Positions 53,901 through 63,297 of a DNA stretch of 64,000 nt are shown piece by piece. A program made the translations under genes and the position numbers. How positions within the stretch are numbered: the first letter of the stretch is position 1; each line of letters begins with the position of its first letter. The notes beneath the pieces were generated by a model. It was given only the letters and a program-made list of their open reading frames with translations, was not told the origin of the DNA and did no database searches. Source of the DNA: an uncultured Lachnospiraceae bacterium (lineage in GTDB: Bacteria > Bacillota > Clostridia > Lachnospirales > Lachnospiraceae); the NCBI GenBank assembly GCA_910587715.1, contig CAJUMV010000019.1, forward strand, positions 1 through 64,000, given 5' to 3'.

Positions 53901-54820
53901 TGCAGGTATGGCGCGCGAAACTGGACAAGGTATTTCCTTACACCGCTGGAAAGGATAAGAGTCCGGTAATGCTAGAGCCGTACCGCGCGGACAGCGTTTA
54001 TGTCTGCAAGCATAAAGTGGCGCGCCCCATGGTGTTTATTCCGGTATTCCCAGGGACGAATTGTGAGTACGACAGTGCGAAAGCCTTTGAGAGAGCCGGG
54101 GCAGAAACGGTTGTAAAGGTGTTTAAGAATCAGAACGCGGCGGATATCAGGGAGAGCGTGGAGGCATTTGAAAAAGCGATTGCACAGGCGCAGATTATTA
54201 TGTTTCCGGGCGGTTTTTCCGCGGGCGACGAGCCGGACGGCTCCGCGAAATTCTTTGCCACCGCTTTTCAGAATGAGAAGATGAAGGAAGCGGTGAGGAA
54301 GCTCTTAAACGAGAGGGACGGGCTTGCGCTCGGCATCTGTAACGGTTTTCAGGCGCTCATCAAGCTGGGGCTTGTGCCTTACGGGGAGATTTGCGGGCAG
54401 GAGGAGGATTCGCCGACGCTGACCTTCAATACGGTGAACCGCCATATTTCCAAGATGGTTTATCTGAAAGTGATGTCCAACAAGTCGCCGTGGCTTGCGG
54501 GAGCGGAGCTTGGTCAGACTTATGTAAACCCGGCGTCCCACGGCGAGGGACGGTTTGTGGCGCCGAAGGCGTGGATTGACAAGTTGTTTGCGAACGGACA
54601 GGTGGCGACCCAGTACGCGGACGCAGACGGTAATGTGTCCATGGATGAGGAGTGGAACATCAACGGTTCCTACGCGTCGATTGAGGGCATCACGTCACCG
54701 GACGGAAGGTGTCTGGGCAAGATGGCGCATGCCGAGAGAATAGGAGAGTCCGTGGCGGTGAATATCTTCGGCGAGCAGGATATGAAGATTTTTGAGAGCG
54801 GGGTAGGGTATTTTAGGTGA
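50972..54820 (+). CDS. purL: Phosphoribosylformylglycinamidine synthase, single-chain form
   Basis: 1,282 residues. Converts FGAR, glutamine and ATP to FGAM in purine synthesis, step four. The large single-chain form fuses the PurS-like N-terminal, the two synthetase halves and a C-terminal glutamine amidotransferase. Visible motifs include YWSDHCRHTTF, KNETHNHPTEIEPFGGAATC, GRTGRDGCGGATGSSK, and in the glutaminase VFIPVFPGTNCEYDSAKAFE and LALGICNGFQALIKLG with the catalytic Cys1123, then the His/Glu pair near SHGEGRF. Most Bacillota split these into PurS, PurL and PurQ, but the fused form is common in Lachnospiraceae. No other pur gene is adjacent. Confidence 0.95.
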   Translation: MGNVRRIYVEKKEPYAVKARELKEEIESFLGIKSVAQVRVFIRYDVENISDEVFERACRTVFSEPPVDILYQEKIEVPENGHVFSVEFLPGQFDQRADSAVQCVQFLKEDEEPIIRTAVTYLVNGNVTEEELARIKAYCINPVDSRETGMVKPETLKMDYEEPADVAVFDGFASMEESELRKLYDSLGLAMTFKDFKHIQNYYSGEEHRDPTMTEIRVLDTYWSDHCRHTTFSTELKNVSFGEGRYREPIEKTYQDYLQVREEIFKGREDKFVCLMDLALMAMRKLKKDGKLDDMEESDEINACSVVVPVEMDYGDGPVTEEWLVFFKNETHNHPTEIEPFGGAATCLGGAIRDPLSGRGYVYQAMRVTGAADPTVPVADTLKGKLPQKKLVRGAANGYSSYGNQIGLATGLVKEIYHPNYVAKRMEIGAVMGAAPRKNVIRENSDPDDIIILLGGRTGRDGCGGATGSSKVHTEKSIDTCGAEVQKGNAPTERKIQRLFRREEVSRLIKKCNDFGAGGVSVAIGELADGLVVDLDKVPKKYAGLDGTELAISESQERMAVVVSPADVDTFLRFAAEENLEAVPVAVVTKEPRLVLKWRGKKIVDLSRAFLNTNGAHQETDVYVDMPDERENYLKRIATPAVAEALSRKDVRAAWLSLLDDLNVCSQKGLVEMFDASIGAGSVYMPYGGKYQLTETQAMVAKLPTLEGKTDTVTMMSYGFDPYLSSWSPYHGAVYAVTESMAKIVANGGDYRTIRFTFQEYFRRMSEEPSRWSQPFSALLGAYDAQMKYGLPSIGGKDSMSGTFNDIDVPPTLVSFAVNVNQSGNIVTPELKYPGDRLVRFRIPRDSYDLPVYDEVMTLYDKIMTLMSEYTDVEVINEMPVKFQKRKIVAAYALDAKGVAAAVSKMAFGNGLGVAVDSSYKMESLFDNGLGDIVAEMPAKEVHALKTLGISYEEIGTVTADGAFTYGSMKIDGAEAVQVWRAKLDKVFPYTAGKDKSPVMLEPYRADSVYVCKHKVARPMVFIPVFPGTNCEYDSAKAFERAGAETVVKVFKNQNAADIRESVEAFEKAIAQAQIIMFPGGFSAGDEPDGSAKFFATAFQNEKMKEAVRKLLNERDGLALGICNGFQALIKLGLVPYGEICGQEEDSPTLTFNTVNRHISKMVYLKVMSNKSPWLAGAELGQTYVNPASHGEGRFVAPKAWIDKLFANGQVATQYADADGNVSMDEEWNINGSYASIEGITSPDGRCLGKMAHAERIGESVAVNIFGEQDMKIFESGVGYFR

Positions 54821-54838
54821 TAAATTGCAGGTGACCCC

Positions 54839-54867
54839 TTGACAGTTCCTTTTCCAAGTGGTATTCT
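54839..54867 (+). promoter_or_regulatory. Promoter of the trp operon
   Basis: TTGACA (54839-54844), 17 bases, TATTCT (54862-54867), just after purL and just before the T-box leader. Confidence 0.7.
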
Positions 54868-54879
54868 ATAGAAAATTTA

Positions 54880-55158
54880 ACGAGTTAAACCGTTGAAGCG
54901 GAGATAACGGTGATGATGCCTTTACAGAGAGCCTGTGCTGCTGAGATCAGGTAAGAAACAAGTCATCAAATGGACCGCTGAGGGTGCAGTCAAATGTGCG
55001 TGAGCGCAGAGTATTCTGCAACGTGTGGCATACGTCAGTTGCCGGGGATATGTTGGTATCCTGCTAAGGGCACGGGAGTTTTCCGTGAATCAAGGTGGCA
55101 CCGCGGATTGAAATGATTCGTCCTTGACAAGACTTAGGTTTTGTCAAGGATATTTTTT
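54880..55158 (+). ncRNA. Tryptophan T-box leader with terminator
   Basis: The conserved T-box AAGGTGGCACCGCGG is at 55092-55106. The AG-bulge/distal-loop pattern AGAGAGCCTGTGCTGCTGAG lies in stem I, and a TGG (54971-54973, in CAAATGGACCGCTGAG) sits where the specifier codon belongs, reading Trp. A terminator follows: TCCTTGACAA (55121-55130) with TTGTCAAGGA (55141-55150) and seven T. Uncharged tRNA-Trp would bind here, form the antiterminator with the UGGCACC bulge and allow transcription of trpE onward. Confidence 0.92.
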
Positions 55159-55191
55159 TGCGCGCATGAGCGGAGCCGGAAAGGAGCACTT

Positions 55192-56655
55192 ATGAAATTT
55201 TTACCCTCTATGGAAGAAGTAAAAAGAATAGCGGACACCGGGGAATACAAGGTAGTTCCGATAAGCTGTGAAATGCTTTCGGATATCCGCACGCCCATCG
55301 AGACGCTTAAAATTCTGAAAAATGTGTCCACGCACTGTTATCTGCTGGAATCGGTGGCGGAGAAGGAGAAGTGGGGGCGTTACACCTTTCTGGGATACGA
55401 CCCCAAACTGGAAATCACCTGCATGAACGGGGAAATGAAGGTGGGGGATGTGAGCCTGCATACGGAGAACCCTTCGGAACAGCTTAGACAGATTCTCTCC
55501 GCGTATAAAAGTCCGCGTTTCGATTATCTGCCTTCCTTTACAGGCGGTCTGGTCGGCTATTTTTCCTATGATTATCTGGGCTACAGCGAGCCGTCGATCC
55601 GGGTAGGCGTGCAGGACACGGAGGAATTTAAGGATGTAGATTTGATGCTTTTTGACAAGGTGATTGCCTTTGACAATTTCAGACAAAAGATTATTTTGAT
55701 GGCAAATATGTCTCTGGCGGAGGGCGAAGCCGGTTACAATAAGGCGGTTCGGGAATTGCGGCAGATGGCGGACCTGCTTCGCACGGGGGAGAAAAAGGAG
55801 GAGACGGCAGGGCGGCTTCTCGGTGAGGTGACTCCCCTGTTTGATAAGGAAAGGTACTGCGGCATTGTGGAGCGTGCCAAGCGGCATATACGGGAGGGTG
55901 ACATCTTTCAGATTGTTCTCTCGAACAGGCTGGAGGCGCCGTTTGAGGGAAGTCTGTTAAATACTTACCGGGTGCTGCGGACCATGAATCCTTCGCCCTA
56001 CATGTTTTACTTTTCGGGTACGGACGTGGAAGTGGCGGGGGCGTCTCCGGAGACGCTGGTTAAGCTGGAGAACGGCGTGCTGCATACGTTTCCGCTGGCG
56101 GGCACAAGACCGCGGGGGAAGACGCGGGAGGAGGACAAAAGGCTGGAAAAAGAGCTTCTGGCAGACGAAAAGGAGCTGGCGGAGCACAACATGCTGGTAG
56201 ATTTGGGACGCAACGATCTAGGAAAAATCAGTAAGTTCGGCACGGTGGCGGTGGAAAAATTCCATTCCATAGAGCGCTATTCCCATGTCATGCACATCGG
56301 TTCCACGGTGCGGGGAGAGATTCGAAAGGAGCTTGACGCGTTTGATGCCATCGAAGCGGTACTGCCGGCAGGAACGTTGTCCGGTGCGCCGAAAATCCGT
56401 GCCTGTCAGTTGATTGGGGAGCTGGAGAACAACAAGCGGGGCATTTACGGCGGCGCCATCGGCTATATTGATTTTACTGGAAACATGGACACCTGTATTG
56501 CGATTCGCATTGCCTACAAGAAGAACGGGCGCGTGTTCGTCAGAAGCGGTGCGGGCATTGTTGCCGATTCCGACCCGGAAAAGGAATATAACGAGTGTAT
56601 CAACAAAGCGAAAGCGGTGATAACGGCATTGGAGCTTGGGCAGGACGAGGAGTGA
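55192..56655 (+). CDS. trpE: Anthranilate synthase component I
   Basis: 487 residues; AAAGGAG stands five bases before the ATG at 55192, 34 bases past the T-box terminator. Makes anthranilate from chorismate with ammonia from TrpG. The N-terminal region has YLLESVAEKEKWGRYTFLG, with the Ser-rich LLES element of the tryptophan feedback site. The catalytic half has GDIFQIVLSNR, GASPETLVKLE, PLAGTRPRGKT, LVDLGRNDLGKIS, LPAGTLSGAPKIRA and the IDFTGNMDTCIAIR block. Intact, first gene of the trp operon. Confidence 0.95.
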   Translation: MKFLPSMEEVKRIADTGEYKVVPISCEMLSDIRTPIETLKILKNVSTHCYLLESVAEKEKWGRYTFLGYDPKLEITCMNGEMKVGDVSLHTENPSEQLRQILSAYKSPRFDYLPSFTGGLVGYFSYDYLGYSEPSIRVGVQDTEEFKDVDLMLFDKVIAFDNFRQKIILMANMSLAEGEAGYNKAVRELRQMADLLRTGEKKEETAGRLLGEVTPLFDKERYCGIVERAKRHIREGDIFQIVLSNRLEAPFEGSLLNTYRVLRTMNPSPYMFYFSGTDVEVAGASPETLVKLENGVLHTFPLAGTRPRGKTREEDKRLEKELLADEKELAEHNMLVDLGRNDLGKISKFGTVAVEKFHSIERYSHVMHIGSTVRGEIRKELDAFDAIEAVLPAGTLSGAPKIRACQLIGELENNKRGIYGGAIGYIDFTGNMDTCIAIRIAYKKNGRVFVRSGAGIVADSDPEKEYNECINKAKAVITALELGQDEE

Positions 56656-56680
56656 GCGACGCTTCGGAAGGGAGACAGAC

Positions 56681-57247
56681 ATGATACTGTTGATTGATAA
56701 TTACGACAGTTTTTCTTATAACCTATATCAGCTTGTGGGGGAAATCAATTCCGATATCCGCGTAATCCGCAACGACGAGATGACGGTGGAGGAAATCAGG
56801 GCGCTCGCGCCAGAGCGCATTATCCTTTCGCCAGGACCGGGACGCCCGGAGGCTGCGGGAATTACAGTGGAAGCGGCAAAAACGCTGGGAAAGGAAATTC
56901 CGACATTGGGCGTCTGTCTGGGACATCAGGCAATCTGTGCCGCCTTTGGCGCGGTTGTCACCTATGCGAAGGAACTGATGCACGGCAAGCAGTCGGAGAT
57001 AACCTTTGACAGGGAATGCCCGCTGTTTCGCGGCTGTCCGGATAGGATGATGGTGGCGAGGTACCACTCGCTGGCGGCGGATGAGCGCACGATGCCGGAC
57101 TGCCTGCGCGTGACGGCGCGCACGGCGGACGGGGAAGTGATGGCGGTACAGCATAAAGAGTACCCGATTTACGGCGTACAGTTTCATCCGGAGTCGATTA
57201 TGACGCCGGAGGGGAAGCAGATGCTGGAGAACTTTATGACGGTATGA
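56681..57247 (+). CDS. trpG: Anthranilate synthase component II (glutamine amidotransferase)
   Basis: 188 residues from the ATG at 56681 (GGGAGACAGAC before it), starting MILLIDNYDSFSYNLYQ. Supplies ammonia from glutamine to TrpE. Catalytic Cys79 is in LGVCLGHQAIC, His and Glu in YGVQFHPESIMTPEG, and the oxyanion strand is SPGPGRPEAAG. A stand-alone subunit without PRT fusion. It lies 25 bases after trpE. Confidence 0.95.
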   Translation: MILLIDNYDSFSYNLYQLVGEINSDIRVIRNDEMTVEEIRALAPERIILSPGPGRPEAAGITVEAAKTLGKEIPTLGVCLGHQAICAAFGAVVTYAKELMHGKQSEITFDRECPLFRGCPDRMMVARYHSLAADERTMPDCLRVTARTADGEVMAVQHKEYPIYGVQFHPESIMTPEGKQMLENFMTV

Positions 57248-57353
57248 GTGGGGCAGCATATGCTGATAGAAATAAGGGTTGACATAAGCTTAAATACACA
57301 GCATAAGATGAGTAAGTTAACATAATATAGAGATAAAAAAGGAGTGTAAGACT

Positions 57354-58370
57354 ATGATTAAGGAAGCAATTGTAAAAATCGTAAACAAAGGGGATCTCAC
57401 CTACGACGGGGCATATGCGGTGATGAATGAGATTATGAGCGGCGAGACGACTCCGACCCAGAACGCGGCGTTTCTGGCGGCGCTCTCCACCAAGAGCGCA
57501 AAGGCGGAGACGACGGATGAAATCGCCGGCTGCGCGGCGGCTATGCGCGACCACGCAACGAAGGTGGAGACAGACATGGAACTTTTTGAAATTGTGGGAA
57601 CCGGCGGGGACAACGCTCACAGCTTCAATATTTCCACCACCTCTGCGCTTGTGTGCGCGGCGGGCGGCATGAAGGTGGCAAAGCACGGCAACCGGGCGGC
57701 ATCCTCCAAGTGCGGCACGGCGGACTGTCTGGAAGCGTTGGGCGTCAATATCGAGCAGAGCCCGGAGCTGTGTGTAAAGCTCTTGCAGGAGGTCGGCATG
57801 TGCTTCTTCTTTGCGCAGAAGTACCACACATCCATGAAGTATGTGGGTGCTATCCGTAAGGAGCTGGGGTTTCGCACGGTGTTTAACATTCTCGGACCAC
57901 TGACGAATCCGGGCAGCCCGAAACGGCAGCTTCTGGGTGTGTATGACGAATATCTGGCGGAGCCGCTGGCGCAGGTGCTGATCAGTCTCGGCGTGGAGCG
58001 GGGCATGGTGGTGTACGGCAAGGATAAGCTGGATGAGATTTCCATGAGCGCGCCCACGACGATATGCGAATTTAAGGACGGCTGGTTTAAGACTTACACG
58101 GTCTGCCCGGAAGACTTTGGGTTTGCACGCTGCACAAAAGCGGATCTGGAGGGCGGTACCCCGGAGGAAAATGCAAAAATAACACGCGATATATTAAATG
58201 GTGAAAAGGGGCATAAGAGAAACGCCGTGCTGATGAACGCGGGAGCGGCTCTTTATATTGGCGGTAAGGCGGAGAACATGGCGGACGGCGTGAAGCTGGC
58301 GGCGGAGATGATCGACTCCGGGAAGGCGGCGGAGACGCTGGAGAAATTCATTCGGTTGAGCAATGAGTAA
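57354..58370 (+). CDS. trpD: Anthranilate phosphoribosyltransferase
   Basis: 338 residues. Transfers phosphoribose to anthranilate. The PRPP-binding motif [19 protein letters not shown] and [18 protein letters not shown], and [11 protein letters not shown], are all present. GGAGTG-type site before the ATG. The 106-base gap after trpG contains a TTGACA (57279) and a distant TAAGAT, too weak for me to call a promoter. Usual length. Confidence 0.95.
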   Translation: MIKEAIVKIVNKGDLTYDGAYAVMNEIMSGETTPTQNAAFLAALSTKSAKAETTDEIAGCAAAMRDHATKVETDMELFEIVGTGGDNAHSFNISTTSALVCAAGGMKVAKHGNRAASSKCGTADCLEALGVNIEQSPELCVKLLQEVGMCFFFAQKYHTSMKYVGAIRKELGFRTVFNILGPLTNPGSPKRQLLGVYDEYLAEPLAQVLISLGVERGMVVYGKDKLDEISMSAPTTICEFKDGWFKTYTVCPEDFGFARCTKADLEGGTPEENAKITRDILNGEKGHKRNAVLMNAGAALYIGGKAENMADGVKLAAEMIDSGKAAETLEKFIRLSNE

Positions 58371-58419
58371 CTGTTGCGGTTAAAACGAGATTTAACCGGG
58401 AAAGAAATGGAAAAAGACG

Positions 58420-59202
58420 ATGGCAAATATTTTAGAACAGTTGGCGGAACATGCGGCATACCGTACCGAGCAGGCAAAGAAGAAATTACCGCTTGCGGAG
58501 ATTAAAGACCAAGCGTTATCTATTCAAAAAGGAAATTTTGCTTTTGAGAGGGCACTGCAAAAACCGGGGATTTCCTTTATTTGCGAATGCAAGAAGGCGT
58601 CCCCGTCAAAAGGGCTGATCGCGCCAGAGTTTCCGTATTTGGATATTGCGAAAGCGTACGAGGATGCGGGCGCGGACGCGATATCCGTGCTGACGGAGCC
58701 GAAGTGGTTTCTCGGCAGTGACGCGTATCTCAAAGAAATTGCGGCGGCTGTCTCTATTCCCTGCCTGCGCAAAGACTTTACGGTGGACGAATATATGATT
58801 TATGAGGCAAAGCTGCTCGGTGCGTCGGCGGTGCTCCTGATTTGCGCCATCTTGAGCGAAGTGCAGATTCGGGAATACCTTGCCGTCTGTGATGCGCTCG
58901 GCTTGTCCGCGTTGGTGGAGACGCACGACGAGGCGGAGGTGGAGCAGGCGCTTGCGGCGGGAGCGAGAGTAATCGGGGTGAATAACCGCAATCTGAAGGA
59001 CTTTACGGTGGACACGGGGAACAGCCGCAGACTGCGGGAGCGAATTCCGGCAGATGTGCTGTTTGTTTCTGAGAGCGGTGTGAGCGGACCGGAGGATGTG
59101 AGGAGACTTGCACAGATTGGTGCGGACGCGGTGCTGGTGGGGGAGGCGCTGATGCGGGCTTCTGATAAAAAACGGATGTTATTAAATCTTCGTGGGTGTT
59201 GA
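58420..59202 (+). CDS. trpC: Indole-3-glycerol phosphate synthase
   Basis: 260 residues. Closes the indole ring on CdRP. Motifs: ICECKKASPSKGLIAPEF, the catalytic Lys in RKDFTVDEYMIYEAKLLGAS, IGVNNRNLKDFTVDT and FVSESGVSGPEDV. The order after trpD is canonical. No fusion to trpF. Confidence 0.95.
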   Translation: MANILEQLAEHAAYRTEQAKKKLPLAEIKDQALSIQKGNFAFERALQKPGISFICECKKASPSKGLIAPEFPYLDIAKAYEDAGADAISVLTEPKWFLGSDAYLKEIAAAVSIPCLRKDFTVDEYMIYEAKLLGASAVLLICAILSEVQIREYLAVCDALGLSALVETHDEAEVEQALAAGARVIGVNNRNLKDFTVDTGNSRRLRERIPADVLFVSESGVSGPEDVRRLAQIGADAVLVGEALMRASDKKRMLLNLRGC

Positions 59203-59284
59203 GATTGTGGAAATGTCATAATCGCGTAGGATACTGAAGAAGTTTTACAGTTACGAAGATGGAAATATATGGGAGAAAAAAGAA

Positions 59285-59920
59285 ATGCAACCGAAAGAGA
59301 AAAATAAAATCAAGATTAAACTGTGCGGATTGACCCGTCCGAGTGATATTGAGGTGGCGAATTTATTACATCCGGATTATGTCGGTTTTGTATTCGCGAA
59401 AAAAAGCGGGCGTTATGTATCGCCGGAGCGGGTGAAAACGTTAAAGGAGCTTTTACACCCGGACATTTTGGCGGTGGGGGTGTTTGTGGATGAGGAGCCG
59501 GAGTCGGTGGCGGTCTGGCTCTCATCCGGAATGATTGACATGGCGCAGGTTCACGGCGCAGAGGACGAAGGTTACATCGAGAAACTGCGGGAGCTGACAG
59601 ACAAACCGATTATCAAAGCCTTTTCGGTGAGGAGTGAAGGGGATATTGAGAGAGCATGTGAAAGTTCGGCGGACTTTGTGCTGCTGGATGCGGGAGACGG
59701 CGGCACGGGCACGGCTTTTGACAGGGAGCTTCTGGCGGGGATGAATCGTCCCTATTTTCTGGCGGGCGGGCTTGACGCTTCTAATGTGGGAGAGGTTGTG
59801 AGGCGATGGCAGCCCTATGCGGTGGACGTGAGTTCCGGAATTGAGACGGATGGGTTGAAGGACGCGGAGAAGATGCAGGAATTTGTGAGAAATGTAAGAA
59901 AGGATAACGAAATAAAATAG
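59285..59920 (+). CDS. trpF: Phosphoribosylanthranilate isomerase
   Basis: 211 residues. Amadori rearrangement of PRA to CdRP. The catalytic Cys is in IKLCGLTRPSDIEVAN, with YVGFVFAKKSGRYVSPE, and the general-acid Asp is within LLDAGDGGTGTAFD, then FLAGGLDASNV. A short Lys-rich N-terminal extension (MQPKEKNKIKIK) precedes the barrel. 82 bases after trpC. Confidence 0.94.
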   Translation: MQPKEKNKIKIKLCGLTRPSDIEVANLLHPDYVGFVFAKKSGRYVSPERVKTLKELLHPDILAVGVFVDEEPESVAVWLSSGMIDMAQVHGAEDEGYIEKLRELTDKPIIKAFSVRSEGDIERACESSADFVLLDAGDGGTGTAFDRELLAGMNRPYFLAGGLDASNVGEVVRRWQPYAVDVSSGIETDGLKDAEKMQEFVRNVRKDNEIK

Positions 59921-60006
59921 CACATGCTATTAATATCGGTATCATTTTGATATGCGGTGAGTAAAAGTATGGGAAGAGATAACAGAATGGAGGTAAGAAA
60001 GTTACT

Positions 60007-61197
60007 ATGACAAATCAAAACGGACGCTTTGGTATCCACGGCGGACAGTATATCCCGGAGACTTTGATGAATGCGGTGATTGAACTGGAAGCCGCGTACA
60101 ATCATTTTAAGGATGACCCGGCTTTTAACGAGGAGCTTACGGCGCTTTTTAACGATTATGCGGGCAGACCCTCCAGACTATACTACGCAAAGAAGATGAC
60201 GGAGGATTTGGGCGGCGCGAAGATTTATTTAAAGAGAGAGGATTTAAATCATACCGGCGCCCATAAGATTAACAATGTGCTCGGGCAGGCGCTTCTGGCG
60301 AAGAAGATGGGAAAAACCCGTCTGATTGCGGAGACGGGGGCGGGGCAGCACGGCGTGGCTTCCGCGACGGCGGCTGCGTTGATGGGCATGGAGTGCGTGG
60401 TCTTTATGGGTGAGGAGGACACCGTCAGACAGGCGCTCAATGTCTACCGTATGCGGCTTTTAGGAGCGGAGGTGGTTCCCGTCAAGACGGGGACGGCTAC
60501 ACTCAAGGATGCGGTGTCCGAGGCGATGCGGGAGTGGACGTCCCGGATTGCGGATACCCACTACTGTCTCGGCTCGGTGATGGGCCCCCATCCGTTCCCA
60601 ACGATTGTGAGGGATTTTCAGGCGGTGATTTCCCGGGAGATAAAGGCGCAGCTTCAGGAGAAGGAAGGGCGTCTGCCGGATGCGGTGATCGCCTGTGTGG
60701 GCGGCGGATCCAACGCCATCGGCAGTTTTTACCATTTTATCGAGGATGAGAATGTGCGGCTGATCGGCTGTGAGGCGGCGGGCAGAGGCATTGATACCTT
60801 TGAGACGGCGGCTACCGTCAATACAGGGCGGGTTGGCATTTTTCACGGCATGAAGTCGTATTTTTGTCAGGACGAGTACGGGCAGATTGCGCCGGTTTAC
60901 TCTATCTCGGCGGGGTTGGATTATCCGGGAATCGGACCGGAACACGCCCATCTGCACGATATCGGGCGGGCGGAGTATGTGCCGGTGACGGACGATGAAG
61001 CGGTGGAAGCGTTTGAGTATCTGGCAAAGACAGAGGGGATTATTCCGGCGATTGAGTCCGCCCATGCGGTGGCGTATGCCAGAAAGATTGCACCTGTTAT
61101 GGAAAAAGACCGAATCATTGTCATTACGATTTCGGGAAGAGGAGATAAGGACTGCGCGGCGATTGCGCGTTACAGAGGGGAGGATATCCATGAGTAA
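60007..61197 (+). CDS. trpB: Tryptophan synthase beta chain
   Basis: 396 residues. Condenses indole with serine using pyridoxal phosphate; the PLP lysine is in [20 protein letters not shown] (the motif lysine follows GAH). Also [35 protein letters not shown] and SGRGDKD. AGGAGGTAAG-type site (GGAGGTAAG) precedes the ATG. It overlaps trpA by eight bases, which supports coupled translation of the complex partners. It is the standard TrpB1 type. Confidence 0.95.
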   Translation: MTNQNGRFGIHGGQYIPETLMNAVIELEAAYNHFKDDPAFNEELTALFNDYAGRPSRLYYAKKMTEDLGGAKIYLKREDLNHTGAHKINNVLGQALLAKKMGKTRLIAETGAGQHGVASATAAALMGMECVVFMGEEDTVRQALNVYRMRLLGAEVVPVKTGTATLKDAVSEAMREWTSRIADTHYCLGSVMGPHPFPTIVRDFQAVISREIKAQLQEKEGRLPDAVIACVGGGSNAIGSFYHFIEDENVRLIGCEAAGRGIDTFETAATVNTGRVGIFHGMKSYFCQDEYGQIAPVYSISAGLDYPGIGPEHAHLHDIGRAEYVPVTDDEAVEAFEYLAKTEGIIPAIESAHAVAYARKIAPVMEKDRIIVITISGRGDKDCAAIARYRGEDIHE

Positions 61198-61966
61198 GAT
61201 AGGAGAGGCTTTTGCAAACGGGAAGGCGTTTATTGCCTTTGTGACCTGTGGGGATCCGGATTTAGAGACGACGATGTCCTGTGTGCGCGCGGCGGTGGAA
61301 AACGGGGCGGACCTGATTGAGCTGGGGATTCCCTTTTCTGACCCGACGGCGGAGGGACCTGTCATCCAAGGGGCAAATCTGCGGGCGTTGACCGGTGGGG
61401 TCACTACAGATAAGATTTTTGAGATGGTGAAAAAGCTGCGGCAGGACGTAACGGTTCCCATGGTGTTTATGACCTATGCCAATGTGATCTATTCCTACGG
61501 GGCGGAGCGGTTTCTCTCGGCATGTCGGGAGATTGGCATAGATGGCTTGATTCTGCCAGACCTTCCTTATGAGGAGAAGGAGGAGTTTCTGGATAGCTGT
61601 CATTCTTATGGGGTGGATTTGATTTCCCTGATCGCGCCCACGTCCCAGAATCGTATCGCCATGATTGCGAAGGAGGCGGAAGGCTTTCTCTATGTGGTGT
61701 CCAGTCTCGGCGTCACCGGCACGAGAAGCGAGATCAAGACGGATTTAACATCCATCGTAGAGGTGATACGGCAGAATACGGACATTCCCTGTGCCATCGG
61801 CTTCGGCATTTCCACGCCGGAACAGGCACGGAAGATGGCAGGTCTTTCGGACGGGGCGATCGTGGGCTCGGCGATTGTAAAGATTATTGAAAAATACGGC
61901 AGGGAAGCTGCTCCCTATGTCGGAGCATATGTGCGGGAGATGAAAGAGGGAATAGTATTTGCTTGA
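61190..61966 (+). CDS. trpA: Tryptophan synthase alpha chain
   Basis: 258 residues from the ATG at 61190, inside the end of trpB, behind GGGGAGGA. Cleaves indole-3-glycerol phosphate; the catalytic Glu and Asp are in [20 protein letters not shown] and [14 protein letters not shown]. The end reads [13 protein letters not shown] and [13 protein letters not shown]. Last gene of the trp operon; no clear terminator, but car genes have their own promoter. Confidence 0.95.
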   Translation: MSKIGEAFANGKAFIAFVTCGDPDLETTMSCVRAAVENGADLIELGIPFSDPTAEGPVIQGANLRALTGGVTTDKIFEMVKKLRQDVTVPMVFMTYANVIYSYGAERFLSACREIGIDGLILPDLPYEEKEEFLDSCHSYGVDLISLIAPTSQNRIAMIAKEAEGFLYVVSSLGVTGTRSEIKTDLTSIVEVIRQNTDIPCAIGFGISTPEQARKMAGLSDGAIVGSAIVKIIEKYGREAAPYVGAYVREMKEGIVFA

Positions 61967-62018
61967 AATAACATATGTAATCAAATAAATACCGCCATTA
62001 TTTTTGTAGGATTTTCAG

Positions 62019-62047
62019 TTGAAGCCGCTTTCCGCTTGTGCTATAAT
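62019..62047 (+). promoter_or_regulatory. Promoter of the carAB operon
   Basis: TTGAAG (62019-62024), 17 bases, TATAAT (62042-62047), about 50 bases before carA. No PyrR-type or other riboswitch-like structure was recognised in the short leader. Confidence 0.7.
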
Positions 62048-62100
62048 TAGTCGATTATAGATTTAGAGAAAAAGACGCGGCGAAAGGGACAGGGCGTAAG

Positions 62101-63297
62101 ATGAAATCATTTTTAATACTGGAAGACGGCACCGTGTTCGAGGGAACACATATAGGTGCGCGCAGGGAGATTATCAGCGAAATTGTTTTTAATACCTCTA
62201 TGGCTGGTTATCTGGAGGTGTTGACGGATCCGTCCTATGCGGGACAGGCAGTCTGTATGACCTATCCGTTGATTGGCAATTACGGGATATGCAGGGATGA
62301 TATGGAGTCGAAGAAACCCTGGCCGGACGGATTTATCGTGCGGGAGCTATCCCGTATTCCCAGCAATTTCCGATGCGATATGACAATTCAGCAATTCTTA
62401 GAGGGAGGTGGCGTGCCGGGAATCGCCGGAATCGACACCAGAGCCCTTACCAGAATCCTTCGGGAGAAGGGTACCATGAACGGTATGATCACGACCGACG
62501 AAACTTATCATCTTGACGAAATCATTCCCAAATTAAAAGCGTATACGACAGGCAAGGTAGTGGAGCGGGTGACCTGCGGGGAGAAATATACCCTGACGGG
62601 AAGCAGAAAACTTACGGAGAACGGACCGCTTTCAGGAAGTGCATCCTTCAACAGAGAGGATTACGAGGCGGGCATCAAGGAGAAGAAGCCAAGTCTTGTG
62701 CGGGAATTAGGTGGTGCGGGAATTAGGATAGCGCTTCTCGATTTCGGCGCCAAAGATAATATTGCAAGGTCCCTTGCGGCGAGAGGGTGCGATGTGACAG
62801 TCTATCCCGCAACGACTACGGCGGCGGAAATTCTGGCAGATGCGCCGGACGGCATTATGCTCAGCAACGGTCCGGGCGACCCGAAGGAATGCACTATTAT
62901 AATAGAAGAAATCCGAAAACTTTATGAGTCCGACACGCCGATTTTTGCCATCTGCCTCGGGCATCAGCTCATGGCGCTGGCAACGGGGGCGGACACCTTT
63001 AAGATGAAATACGGACACCGGGGCGGCAATCATCCGGTGAAAGATCTGGCAACGGGCAGGGTTTACATTTCCTCCCAGAACCACGGTTATGTAGTGGACA
63101 TGGACAAGCTTGACCCCAAAGTGGCTGTTCCGGCGTTTGTCAATGTAAACGACGGCACGAACGAGGGACTTTCTTACACGGGAAAGAACATTTTTACGGT
63201 GCAGTTTCATCCCGAGGCGTGTCCCGGACCGCAGGATTCGGGATTCCTGTTTGACCGGTTTATAGAAATGGTAAAGGGGGGACAGCGCCATGCCTAA
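62101..63297 (+). CDS. carA: Carbamoyl-phosphate synthase small subunit
   Basis: 398 residues. Releases ammonia from glutamine for CarB. Small-subunit opening [17 protein letters not shown] and [20 protein letters not shown]. Amidotransferase: Cys285 in [15 protein letters not shown], then [11 protein letters not shown] and [15 protein letters not shown] with His and Glu. Overlaps carB by eight bases. The product feeds arginine and pyrimidines; the absence of both pathways here leaves the dominant use open. Confidence 0.95.
   Translation: MKSFLILEDGTVFEGTHIGARREIISEIVFNTSMAGYLEVLTDPSYAGQAVCMTYPLIGNYGICRDDMESKKPWPDGFIVRELSRIPSNFRCDMTIQQFLEGGGVPGIAGIDTRALTRILREKGTMNGMITTDETYHLDEIIPKLKAYTTGKVVERVTCGEKYTLTGSRKLTENGPLSGSASFNREDYEAGIKEKKPSLVRELGGAGIRIALLDFGAKDNIARSLAARGCDVTVYPATTTAAEILADAPDGIMLSNGPGDPKECTIIIEEIRKLYESDTPIFAICLGHQLMALATGADTFKMKYGHRGGNHPVKDLATGRVYISSQNHGYVVDMDKLDPKVAVPAFVNVNDGTNEGLSYTGKNIFTVQFHPEACPGPQDSGFLFDRFIEMVKGGQRHA

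Noticed and set aside
57279..57309. Internal promoter before trpD
   Set aside because: TTGACA is present but the -10 (TAAGAT) is 19 bases away and weak.
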